Assembly: GCA_029882725.1 (NCBI GenBank)
Contig: JAOUKG010000237.1
Span: 1-5,499 of the forward strand
From: Cyclobacteriaceae bacterium
Lineage (GTDB): Bacteria; Bacteroidota; Bacteroidia; Cytophagales; Cyclobacteriaceae
Reading direction: 5' to 3'
DNA: 5,499 nt
Shown here: positions 1 to 5,499 of the stretch, one piece after another
How the letters are laid out: each line of letters opens with the position of its first letter
Position numbering within the stretch: the stretch's first letter is position 1
Notes under the pieces: generated by a model
Database searches by the model: none
What the model was told of the DNA's origin: nothing
The model's input: the letters and a program-made list of their open reading frames with translations, nothing else
Translations under genes and position numbers: made by a program

Positions 1-720
1 AAATCGGCAGAACTTACCAAGTACGCAGCAAATTCATTTTTGGCAACCAAAATTACTTTCATGAATGAGATTGCAAATCTTTGTGAACTTTTGGGTGCCG
101 ATGTGGATATGGTAAGAAAGGGTATAGGAACAGATAGTAGAATTGGTAAACGATTTCTATTTGCAGGGATTGGTTATGGTGGAAGTTGTTTTCCAAAAGA
201 TGTTCAGGCACTGGCCAATTCAGCAAATAAGGCAAATTATGATTTTAAGATACTGAACTCTGTAATGGAGGTAAATGAAACTCAAAAAACCAGATTGCTA
301 CCGGCTCTTTTCAACTATTTTAATGGAGATATTAAAGGGAAAAAGATTGCGGTTTGGGGTCTTGCTTTCAAACCTTATACAGATGATATTAGAGAAGCTC
401 CTGCATTGTATAATATCAATCAGCTTTTGGAAAAGGGTGCAATAATAAATGCATATGATCCTGAAGCACAGGAAAATGTGAGGAAAATATTGGGAGATAC
501 AATAGAATTTGCGGCAGATGAATACGAGGCACTTCAAGATGCCGATGCCTTGTTTATAGCTACTGAATGGCCTGTATTTCGTGCCCCTGATTTTCAAAAG
601 ATGGTCGAATTGATGAAAAACAAAGTTATTTTTGACGGAAGGAACCTGTTTGACCTCAACGACATGGAACAGCAACCGTTTACATATTATAGTATTGGAA
701 GAAAAACAATTGAAAAGTAG
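1..720 (+). CDS. ugd: UDP-glucose 6-dehydrogenase, 3' part (N-terminus outside window)
   Basis: Oxidises UDP-glucose to UDP-glucuronate with two NAD+ in the cytoplasm. The reading frame is open from base 1 and ends at TAG 718-720, giving 239 residues. Family members are usually about 430-450 residues, so roughly the first 200 (the NAD-binding Rossmann domain) lie upstream. The first visible residues (KSAELTKYAANSFLATKI) are the conserved start of the central helical domain, with the family's Lys and Asn at fragment residues 7 and 11. The catalytic cysteine is in GYGGSCFPKD at residue 63 (codon 187-189). The C-terminal UDP-binding domain follows from about residue 112, with GLAFKP at 120-125, TDDIRE at 127-132, and the late FDGRNLFD motif. 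An internal TTG at base 40 is not a real start because homology continues upstream of it. The next gene, which uses the product UDP-glucuronate, starts on the following base, which supports UDP-glucose rather than GDP-mannose or UDP-ManNAc as substrate. The gene is intact as far as seen. Confidence 0.95.
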   Translation, partial: KSAELTKYAANSFLATKITFMNEIANLCELLGADVDMVRKGIGTDSRIGKRFLFAGIGYGGSCFPKDVQALANSANKANYDFKILNSVMEVNETQKTRLLPALFNYFNGDIKGKKIAVWGLAFKPYTDDIREAPALYNINQLLEKGAIINAYDPEAQENVRKILGDTIEFAADEYEALQDADALFIATEWPVFRAPDFQKMVELMKNKVIFDGRNLFDLNDMEQQPFTYYSIGRKTIEK

Positions 721-1710
721 ATGAAAAAATCAATTCTTATTACTGGTGCGGCAGGATTTCTAGGCTCCCACTTGTGTGACCGATTTTATGGAGAGGGATA
801 CAGAGTATTGGCAATGGACAACCTTATTACAGGAGACCTGAAAAATATAGAACATCTTTTTGGAAAAGAAGGGTTTGAGTTTTATAACCATGATGTTTCA
901 AAATTTGTACATGTGCCAGGTAAATTGGATTATGTTCTTCATTTTGCTTCACCGGCAAGTCCTATTGATTACCTTAAAATTCCGATTCAAACATTGAAAG
1001 TGGGTTCTCTGGGTACACATAATTTATTGGGGTTAGCAAAAGACAAAGGGGCAAGAATGTTAATTGCTTCTACATCTGAAGTTTATGGAGATCCACATGT
1101 TCACCCGCAAACGGAAGATTATTTTGGAAATGTAAATCCTGTAGGGCCACGCGGTGTATACGATGAAGCCAAAAGATTTCAAGAAGCAATTACCATGGCC
1201 TATCACACTTACCATGGTTTGCAAACAAGAATTGTAAGAATCTTCAATACTTATGGGCCAAGAATGAGGCTAAATGATGGGCGGGTTTTACCTGCATTTA
1301 TTGGGCAGGCACTTCGTGGTGAAGATTTAACTATATTTGGTGACGGATCACAAACACGATCATTTTGCTATGTTGACGATTTGGTAGAAGGAATTCATAG
1401 ATTATTAATGAGTGATTATGCTCAACCGGTAAATATTGGAAATCCCGATGAGATAACTATTAAGGAATTTGCAGAAGAGATTATCAAGTTGACAGGTACT
1501 ACCCAAAAAGTAATTTATCAGGATCTTCCAAAAGATGATCCTAAGCAAAGACAACCGGATATTACCGTTGCCAAGAAAATACTCGACTGGACACCAAAGG
1601 TTTCCCGACAAGAAGGCTTAAAAATTACTTATGATTATTTTAAAACCCTCACCAAGGAAGACCTGTATAAAAAGGAGCATAACTCTTTCGAAAAATACAT
1701 TAAAAAATAG
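721..1710 (+). CDS. uxs: UDP-glucuronate decarboxylase (UDP-xylose synthase), SDR family
   Basis: Converts UDP-glucuronate to UDP-xylose plus CO2, using a tightly bound NAD+ that is recycled; probably a soluble dimer. The protein is 329 residues, an extended short-chain dehydrogenase. The NAD-binding TGAAGFLGSH lies at residues 8-17, and HFASPASPIDY is the hallmark of the UXS group. T118 and E120 sit in TSEVYG, Y147 and K151 in GPRGVYDEAKR, and R277 in DDPKQRQPDI. From memory, these correspond to the Thr/Glu/Tyr/Arg set described for human UXS1. The UXS motifs separate it from UDP-glucose or UDP-glucuronate epimerases and from the ArnA decarboxylase. The start ATG follows the ugd stop with no spacer, so the two are almost certainly co-transcribed and possibly translationally coupled; together they form a UDP-glucose to UDP-xylose route. 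The last 20 or so residues are a charged Lys/Glu-rich tail beyond the usual core. The specific reaction is inferred from motifs and neighbour. Confidence 0.93.
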   Translation: MKKSILITGAAGFLGSHLCDRFYGEGYRVLAMDNLITGDLKNIEHLFGKEGFEFYNHDVSKFVHVPGKLDYVLHFASPASPIDYLKIPIQTLKVGSLGTHNLLGLAKDKGARMLIASTSEVYGDPHVHPQTEDYFGNVNPVGPRGVYDEAKRFQEAITMAYHTYHGLQTRIVRIFNTYGPRMRLNDGRVLPAFIGQALRGEDLTIFGDGSQTRSFCYVDDLVEGIHRLLMSDYAQPVNIGNPDEITIKEFAEEIIKLTGTTQKVIYQDLPKDDPKQRQPDITVAKKILDWTPKVSRQEGLKITYDYFKTLTKEDLYKKEHNSFEKYIKK

Positions 1711-1773
1711 GGGGGAATTTAGACAATAAAAGACCTTTACTCTAAATTTAATAATGAAGAAACACTTTAAGCA
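1711..1773 (+). other. Spacer between uxs and rfbB with an overlapping mini-ORF
   Basis: This 63-base spacer opens with a run of G that gives six G in a row counting the last base of the uxs stop codon; this is notable in such AT-rich DNA. It contains no convincing hairpin followed by T, so nothing suggests that transcription ends here. A TAAATTTA at 1743-1750 resembles the Bacteroidota -7 box TAnnTTTG, but no TTTG-like element stands 19-20 bases before it. An ATG at 1754 opens a 7-codon frame (MKKHFKQ) whose TGA at 1775-1777 overlaps the rfbB ATG at 1774 as ATGA. The four sugar genes are probably one transcript through this spacer. Confidence 0.4.
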
Positions 1774-2820
1774 ATGAATAAAACAATTGTAATTACAGGA
1801 GGAGCCGGATTTATTGGATCGCATGTGATCAGGAGATTTGTAAAGAATTATCCCGATTATCAGATCATTAATCTTGATAGTTTGACCTATGCAGGGAATC
1901 TTAATAATATTGAAGATGTATCTAAAAGTTCCAATTATAAATTTGTAAAGGGAGATATTACAGACAGGGATTTTATTTTCAGATTTATTGCTGATACTCA
2001 GCCCGATGGAGTAATTCATTTAGCTGCAGAATCTCATGTTGATAGGTCTATTCGTAATCCTGTGGCTTTTTTAACTACTAACATTCTTGGAACGGTCCAT
2101 TTGATGGATGCATTGCGGGAAATTTGGAAAGAACCCACTGATAAAAGATTTTATCACATCAGTACCGACGAAGTTTACGGGTCTTTAGGGAAAGAAGGAT
2201 ATTTTACTGAATCAACTGCATACGATCCAAAATCACCTTATTCAGCCTCGAAGGCTTCAAGTGATCATTTCGTTAGATCGTATTTTAATACATTTGGTTT
2301 GCCTATAGTGATTAGTAATTGCAGCAATAATTATGGACCAAATCAATTTCCTGAAAAGCTCATTCCGTTAATGATCAACAATATCCGTCATAACAAGCCT
2401 TTGCCTGTATATGGTAAAGGGGAAAATATACGTGATTGGTTGTATGTTGAAGATCATGCTTCGGCCATTGATTTGATTTTCCACAAAGGAAAAACAGGGG
2501 AAACTTATAATATTGGTGGAGAAAATGAATGGAAAAATATAGATCTGGTTAATTTTTTATGCCAATTGATGGATAAAAAATTAGGTAGAAACTCTGGTGA
2601 TTCAGAAAAGTTGATAACCTACGTAACAGATAGGGCCGGGCATGATTTACGTTATGCGATTGAAGCCGAAAAACTTAGAGATGAGTTGGGATGGAGACCT
2701 TCACTACAGTTTGAAGAGGGATTGGAAAAAACAGTTGACTGGTATTTAAGCAATGATGATTGGCTTGAGGCGGTTACTTCGGGCGATTATCAAAATTATT
2801 ATCAGGAATACTACAAATAA
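1774..2820 (+). CDS. rfbB: dTDP-glucose 4,6-dehydratase
   Basis: Second step of the dTDP-deoxysugar pathway: converts dTDP-glucose to dTDP-4-keto-6-deoxyglucose with a bound NAD+. At 348 residues it has the usual RmlB length and is complete. It is an extended SDR. Visible motifs are the NAD-binding TGGAGFIGSH at residues 8-17, AAESHVDRSI near residue 90, and STDEVYG at 130-136, whose T131, D132 and E133 match the catalytic Thr/Asp/Glu of RmlB. Further on are Y156 and K160 in YSASKAS, NNYGPNQFPEKLIPLMI from residue 185, and RDWLYVEDH at 220-228. The Asp-Glu pair after Thr separates it from the 4-epimerases and from the UXS protein upstream. The chosen ATG places the glycine-rich motif at the normal distance from the N-terminus. 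rfbA, which supplies its substrate, follows after 7 bases. Confidence 0.96.
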   Translation: MNKTIVITGGAGFIGSHVIRRFVKNYPDYQIINLDSLTYAGNLNNIEDVSKSSNYKFVKGDITDRDFIFRFIADTQPDGVIHLAAESHVDRSIRNPVAFLTTNILGTVHLMDALREIWKEPTDKRFYHISTDEVYGSLGKEGYFTESTAYDPKSPYSASKASSDHFVRSYFNTFGLPIVISNCSNNYGPNQFPEKLIPLMINNIRHNKPLPVYGKGENIRDWLYVEDHASAIDLIFHKGKTGETYNIGGENEWKNIDLVNFLCQLMDKKLGRNSGDSEKLITYVTDRAGHDLRYAIEAEKLRDELGWRPSLQFEEGLEKTVDWYLSNDDWLEAVTSGDYQNYYQEYYK

Positions 2821-2827
2821 AGACAGC

Positions 2828-3700
2828 ATGAAAGGAATTATTTTAGCAGGGGGATCAGGTACGCGTTTGCACCCACTTACATTGGCGGTAAGTAAACAAC
2901 TTATGCCAGTTTACGATAAACCTATGATTTATTATCCTCTTTCAGTGTTAATGATGGCCGGTATTCGTGAAATCTTGATTATTTCTACGCCGCACGATCT
3001 GCCTAATTTTGAAAAATTATTGGGCAGTGGCGAATACTTAGGGTGTCGTTTTGAGTATAAAGTTCAGGAAGTTCCAAACGGTTTGGCACAAGCCTTTGTT
3101 TTGGGTGAAGAATTTATTGGAGATGATGACGTTGCTCTGATTCTTGGCGATAATATATTTTACGGTTCCGGGCTTACCACCCTTTTACAGAGCAGCACAA
3201 AACCGGAAGGGGGAATTGTATTTGCTTATCATGTGCATGACCCGGAAAGATATGGAGTGGTAGAATTTGATAATCAAAATACTGTATTGTCAATTGAAGA
3301 GAAGCCGGCCAAACCCAAGTCAAATTTTGCCGTGCCTGGTTTGTACTTTTATAACAACGAGGTGGTTGAAATTGCAAAAAATTTAAAGCCCAGTCCACGA
3401 GGTGAATATGAAATTACCGATGTAAATAAGGAATATTTGAAAAGGGGACAACTGAAAGTAGGGATTATGAGCCGGGGAACAGCTTGGTTGGACACTGGAA
3501 CCTTTGCTTCCTTGATGCAGGCAGGCACATTTGTACAAACCATTGAAGATCGCCAGGGATTAAAAATAGGTTGTATCGAAGAAATAGCTTACCGTATGAA
3601 ATTTATAGATAGGGAACAGCTGAAAGAATTGGCCGAACCATTATTGAAGAGCGGGTATGGCGAATATTTAATGAGGTTGCTGTTGGCATCACCATTATAG
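2828..3700 (+). CDS. rfbA: Glucose-1-phosphate thymidylyltransferase
   Basis: First step of the dTDP-deoxysugar pathway: glucose-1-phosphate plus dTTP gives dTDP-glucose and pyrophosphate, in the cytoplasm. At 290 residues it has the standard RmlA length. The nucleotide-binding signature GGSGTRLHPLT is at residues 8-18, followed by SKQLMPVYDKPMIYYPLS. The metal-binding D108 is in GDNIFYG, EEKP is at 157-160 with the sugar-phosphate-contacting Glu/Lys, and the second metal ligand D222 is in WLDTGT. The frame is open upstream to 2753 inside rfbB, but the homologous N-terminus (MKGIILAGG) begins at ATG 2828, so that start is used. It lies 7 bases after rfbB, so the two genes are surely co-transcribed. 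Two TAG codons stand in tandem at 3698-3703. RmlA enzymes are often feedback-inhibited by dTDP-rhamnose; the sequence does not show whether this one is. No rmlC or rmlD follows, and this is the last sugar gene in the window. Confidence 0.96.
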   Translation: MKGIILAGGSGTRLHPLTLAVSKQLMPVYDKPMIYYPLSVLMMAGIREILIISTPHDLPNFEKLLGSGEYLGCRFEYKVQEVPNGLAQAFVLGEEFIGDDDVALILGDNIFYGSGLTTLLQSSTKPEGGIVFAYHVHDPERYGVVEFDNQNTVLSIEEKPAKPKSNFAVPGLYFYNNEVVEIAKNLKPSPRGEYEITDVNKEYLKRGQLKVGIMSRGTAWLDTGTFASLMQAGTFVQTIEDRQGLKIGCIEEIAYRMKFIDREQLKELAEPLLKSGYGEYLMRLLLASPL

Positions 3701-3706
3701 TAGTGT

Positions 3707-3738
3707 ATTGAAGTTTTATATCTAATTTATTATTTTTT
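3707..3738 (+). promoter_or_regulatory. Candidate Bacteroidota-type promoter for the lipoprotein gene
   Basis: ATTG at 3707-3710 (three of four matches to the -33 TTTG) is followed after 20 bases by TATTTTTT at 3731-3738 (five of six fixed positions of the -7 TAnnTTTG). Transcription would begin near 3745, about 20 bases before the ATG at 3764. The change of gene function here makes a new promoter plausible. The DNA is so AT-rich that a match of this quality can occur by chance. A weak inverted repeat, TCTAA (3721-3725) with TTAGA (3737-3741), overlaps it; I do not regard it as a terminator. Confidence 0.3.
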
Positions 3739-3763
3739 AGAAGGATAAAGTTAAATAGATGTC

Positions 3764-4498
3764 ATGAAAGTTATCTTAAAATACCACATTCTTATTATTA
3801 CACTAAGTGTACTAAATTTATTTGGATGTATCTCTGAAAATAAATCACATGAAAAGGTGGAAGAAAAAGTAGGTCAAGTAGTTGTATTAGATAATGAACA
3901 AAAAACTTCACTTTTACCCACAGTTGAATCCAATTCTGATTCACTATACCTTTTATCCCAGTTAAATGCTTTGGAGGGGATAGAAAAATTTGCCGTTGGA
4001 GGCAACCATTTCCTTTTATTAGCCTTACTTGAAAAGAAGGGCCTTACAAGTGAATATGAAAAAGTAAAAGAAATACTGGAAAGAGGAACCGAAGAAATCA
4101 GAGAATTTGTATTTTATAATCTAGATACCAAAAATGGATATGCACAATTTGCTCCTATGGGTACGGAGGTCACCTACACTTTGGTTTATTGGAATAAAGA
4201 AGATGGATCTCAGCTTATTGCTTACGAAGATTTTTCTTGTGGCCCAATATGCGATTCAGAAATAAGTTTTCGAAGTTATCATAATGGAGTTTATTCCAAT
4301 TTAAAGAGTATAGATGTTATACCTGATATTATAAATCTTCCTTTGATGCTTAATGAAAATTACAATCCTAATTCGGAAGATCCGTATGAATTTCGTTTTG
4401 TACTTCCTCAAAAAGGTAAAAACATCAAATTTTGCGAAGGCGAAAAATGTTTGGAGTTAATATGGATGAATGGAATCTTTAAAGTTCTTGCAAAATAA
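3764..4498 (+). CDS. Uncharacterised lipoprotein with two close cysteine pairs
   Basis: I do not recognise a named family. The 244-residue product begins with a lipoprotein signal peptide: basic and hydrophobic residues 2-20, then the lipobox LFGC with lipidated C22, so it should be anchored in the membrane and face the periplasm or cell surface. The residues after the Cys (ISENKSHEK) are polar and charged; SEN only weakly resembles a Bacteroidota surface-export signal. Residues about 60-115 are probably helical and rich in Lys and Glu. The C-terminal half alternates hydrophobic residues as in beta strands. It contains C159 and C163 in CGPIC and C224 and C229 in CEGEKC, which could form disulfides after export. 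CGPIC is not the thioredoxin CGPC, and no thioredoxin fold is apparent. The pattern NGY...GSQLIAY...CGPxC reminds me of uncharacterised Bacteroidota proteins, from memory only. The gene stands alone between the sugar cluster and a convergent gene. Confidence 0.85.
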   Translation: MKVILKYHILIITLSVLNLFGCISENKSHEKVEEKVGQVVVLDNEQKTSLLPTVESNSDSLYLLSQLNALEGIEKFAVGGNHFLLLALLEKKGLTSEYEKVKEILERGTEEIREFVFYNLDTKNGYAQFAPMGTEVTYTLVYWNKEDGSQLIAYEDFSCGPICDSEISFRSYHNGVYSNLKSIDVIPDIINLPLMLNENYNPNSEDPYEFRFVLPQKGKNIKFCEGEKCLELIWMNGIFKVLAK

Positions 4499-4505
4499 AA
4501 ATCCC

Positions 4506-5033
4506 TCATAGCTGATAATGCAACTCTACTGCTCCCGTAGAGTAGGTTTTGCTTGCTAATAATTTTAAATGTTTTTCTACTGGAATCGACTCGAAAATAG
4601 AAATCCCCTCAGGTATCACTATCGGCATAATGTATAACTTGATTTCATCAATAAGGCCTGCATTGAAAAGAATGGTATTGGTTTTACCCCCTCCAATTAA
4701 CCAAATGTCTTTTCCTTGTTGGGATTTTAGGTTTTTGACAAATTCAATGTGATCATGGTTAATAAATTCAATATCTTTAGTTGGTGATAAGTCTTGTTTG
4801 CTGGTTAAAACAAAATTTTTGGTTCCTTTATAAGGAAAATCTATTCCCCAATCGAGTATTTGTTTATAAGTATTGTATCCCTGTAGCGTGGTATCGATGG
4901 ATTTATAAAATTCAAAATACCCATGGTCTGTTTTTTCAGGGTTTGGTATATTTTCCAGCCACTCAACACTTCCATCAAGTCTGGCAATTTTTCCATTTAG
5001 ACTGGAAGCTATGTAAAGGATAAGTTTTTTCAT
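4506..5033 (-). CDS. Dihydrofolate reductase-like protein (RibD C-terminal domain family)
   Basis: A complete protein of 175 residues, of the size and pattern of small stand-alone proteins in the RibD_C/dihydrofolate reductase-like family (the group of B. subtilis YyaP and YwjB). The N-terminal strand and loop read YIASSLNGKIARLDGSVEWL at residues 7-26, where many relatives have SLDGxIA. A TLQGYNTY segment at 49-56 matches the family's G-x-x-TY loop. The strongest signature is GGGKTN at 114-119, followed by FNAGLIDEIKLYIMPIVIPEG, typical of the NADPH-binding loop and the following strand. These proteins are presumed NAD(P)H-dependent reductases of unknown substrate. It should not be called a true folate reductase (folA) or a riboflavin enzyme, because the deaminase half of RibD is absent. 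It is monocistronic as seen, convergent with the lipoprotein gene and divergent from the exported nuclease-family gene; neither neighbour suggests its substrate. ATG 5033 fits the family N-terminus. Confidence 0.88.
   Translation of the reverse strand: MKKLILYIASSLNGKIARLDGSVEWLENIPNPEKTDHGYFEFYKSIDTTLQGYNTYKQILDWGIDFPYKGTKNFVLTSKQDLSPTKDIEFINHDHIEFVKNLKSQQGKDIWLIGGGKTNTILFNAGLIDEIKLYIMPIVIPEGISIFESIPVEKHLKLLASKTYSTGAVELHYQL
4523..4550 (+). terminator. Possible terminator hairpin inside the end of the convergent gene
   Basis: A perfect 7-base inverted repeat, ACTCTAC (4523-4529) and GTAGAGT (4537-4543), encloses a 7-base loop and is followed by AGG and four T (4547-4550) on the + strand. It lies 25 bases after the lipoprotein stop, so it could end that transcript. 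It is inside the last codons of the minus-strand gene, so the bases also serve as coding sequence. The stem has three G-C pairs and the T-run is short, so the call is weak. Confidence 0.35.
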
Positions 5034-5189
5034 GGAATTAGATTGTTTTTGAATCTTATTGTAAATTCTATTTCAAAAAACAAGTATAAAGATACATAAA
5101 ACGTGTTATATTGATGAAAAGGATTTTAAATAAGATTGATTTAGAAAAACCTCTTGATAATAATTGACTATCATCGAAATTAAAATAGT
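5034..5189. promoter_or_regulatory. Divergent spacer that should hold two promoters
   Basis: This 156-base, very AT-rich stretch separates two genes transcribed away from each other, so it must carry the 5' signals of both unless they are far upstream. On the minus strand, TTTC (complement of 5116-5119) and TATCTTTA (complement of 5087-5094) are spaced 21 bases apart and loosely match the -33/-7 elements; the latter lies within GTAT-AAAG-ATAC (5084-5095). On the plus strand, TTG at 5136-5138 and TAATAATT at 5158-5165 are a poor match. A short inverted repeat, TGATA (5155-5159) with TATCA (5169-5173), is within chance expectation. No small gene is supported here. Confidence 0.3.
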
Positions 5190-5499
5190 ATGATTAAAAA
5201 AAGAATTACAATACTAATATTCCTGATTTTATTACACTTTATTACAGAGGCTCAAATAATTACCGACAGCAGTAGAATTGTAAGAATTTTATCGTTTAAT
5301 ATACTTCATGGTGCTACTACTCAGGGAGATTTTAATTTAGATGTAATTGCAGATGTAATAAATAATTCGAATCCAGATTTTGTTGCTTTGCAGGAAGTAG
5401 ATTACAAAACGAACAGGGCTAAAAAATATGATTTAGTTACAGAACTTGGCTGGAGAACAAAGATGTCGCCACTTTTTGGCAGAGCCATGTATTTTGATG
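5190..5499 (+). CDS. Exported endonuclease/exonuclease/phosphatase-family protein, 5' part
   Basis: The gene starts at ATG 5190 and is open to the window end, giving 103 codons of a protein that is usually about 260-300 residues in this family. Residues 1-21 form a signal peptide (MIKKR, a hydrophobic stretch, then ITEA) with likely cleavage at A21-Q22, common in exported Bacteroidota proteins. The mature part begins with the EEP fold: RILSFNILHG at 32-41 with metal/phosphate-site N37, a helix DVIADVIN, then PDFVALQEVD at 62-71 with the metal-binding E69, and TNR at 74-76. GRAMYFD at 97-103 fits the segment before the next conserved strand. The superfamily includes DNase I-like nucleases, sphingomyelinases and inositol phosphatases, all Mg2+-dependent phosphodiester or phosphomonoester hydrolases; the visible half does not tell which. 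The spacing of the motifs resembles the secreted metal-dependent hydrolase subgroup. The later catalytic Asp/His residues lie outside the window, so activity cannot be judged. Confidence 0.88.
   Translation, partial: MIKKRITILIFLILLHFITEAQIITDSSRIVRILSFNILHGATTQGDFNLDVIADVINNSNPDFVALQEVDYKTNRAKKYDLVTELGWRTKMSPLFGRAMYFD

Noticed and set aside
298..675. Minus-strand open frame of 125 codons antisense to ugd
   Set aside because: It overlaps the conserved C-terminal domain of ugd completely and has no family-like motifs; it is a shadow.
1710..1715. Run of six G just after the uxs coding region as a possible phase-variable tract
   Set aside because: It is short and lies outside coding sequence, with no promoter placed so that length change would matter.
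1618..2019. Long minus-strand open frame across the uxs end and rfbB start
   Set aside because: It is antisense to two well conserved genes and its translation is low-complexity Ile/Lys/Phe-rich with no recognisable domain.
2753..2827. In-frame upstream extension of rfbA overlapping the end of rfbB
   Set aside because: The extra residues do not resemble any RmlA N-terminus, and the family start MKGIILAGG begins exactly at ATG 2828.
3701..3763. Terminator after rfbA
   Set aside because: Only a 5-base AT-rich inverted repeat (3721-3725 with 3737-3741) is present and its T-rich stretch lies in the loop, so it does not have terminator form.
3759..3767. ATG-TCA-TGA mini-frame overlapping the lipoprotein start
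   Set aside because: It is two codons long and arises easily by chance before an ATGA start.
4549..5023. Two plus-strand open frames (4549-4752 and 4781-5023) opposite the DHFR-like gene
   Set aside because: Both are antisense to a gene with clear family motifs, and their translations show no domain or signal sequence.

Overview
The window is AT-rich bacterial DNA. It most likely comes from a member of the Bacteroidota (Flavobacteriia/Cytophagia type). The evidence is the style of the protein sequences, the lack of clear Shine-Dalgarno sequences before most starts, a lipoprotein and an exported protein with typical Bacteroidota signal peptides, and candidate promoters of the TTTG/TAnnTTTG kind. 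This assignment is inference; no rRNA or other marker gene is present.

Bases 1-3700 are the downstream end of a nucleotide-sugar (surface polysaccharide) gene group, all on the + strand. It contains the 3' part of a UDP-glucose 6-dehydrogenase, a UDP-glucuronate decarboxylase (UDP-xylose synthase) starting on the base after the dehydrogenase stop, dTDP-glucose 4,6-dehydratase (rfbB) after a 63-base gap, and glucose-1-phosphate thymidylyltransferase (rfbA) 7 bases further on. The first pair makes UDP-xylose from UDP-glucose via UDP-glucuronate. The second pair makes dTDP-4-keto-6-deoxyglucose from glucose-1-phosphate and dTTP. The rhamnose-completing genes rmlC and rmlD are absent from the window, so the final dTDP-sugar cannot be read from it.

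Bases 3701-5499 are a different kind of region of single, apparently unrelated genes: an uncharacterised lipoprotein (+), a dihydrofolate reductase/RibD C-terminal-like protein (-) that converges on it with only 7 bases between stops, a 156-base divergent spacer, and the 5' end of an exported endonuclease/exonuclease/phosphatase-family protein (+) that runs off the window.

I found no RNA gene, CRISPR array, insertion sequence or long repeat. Most of the window is ordinary. The least understood item is the lipoprotein with two close cysteine pairs. No convincing new system is visible.
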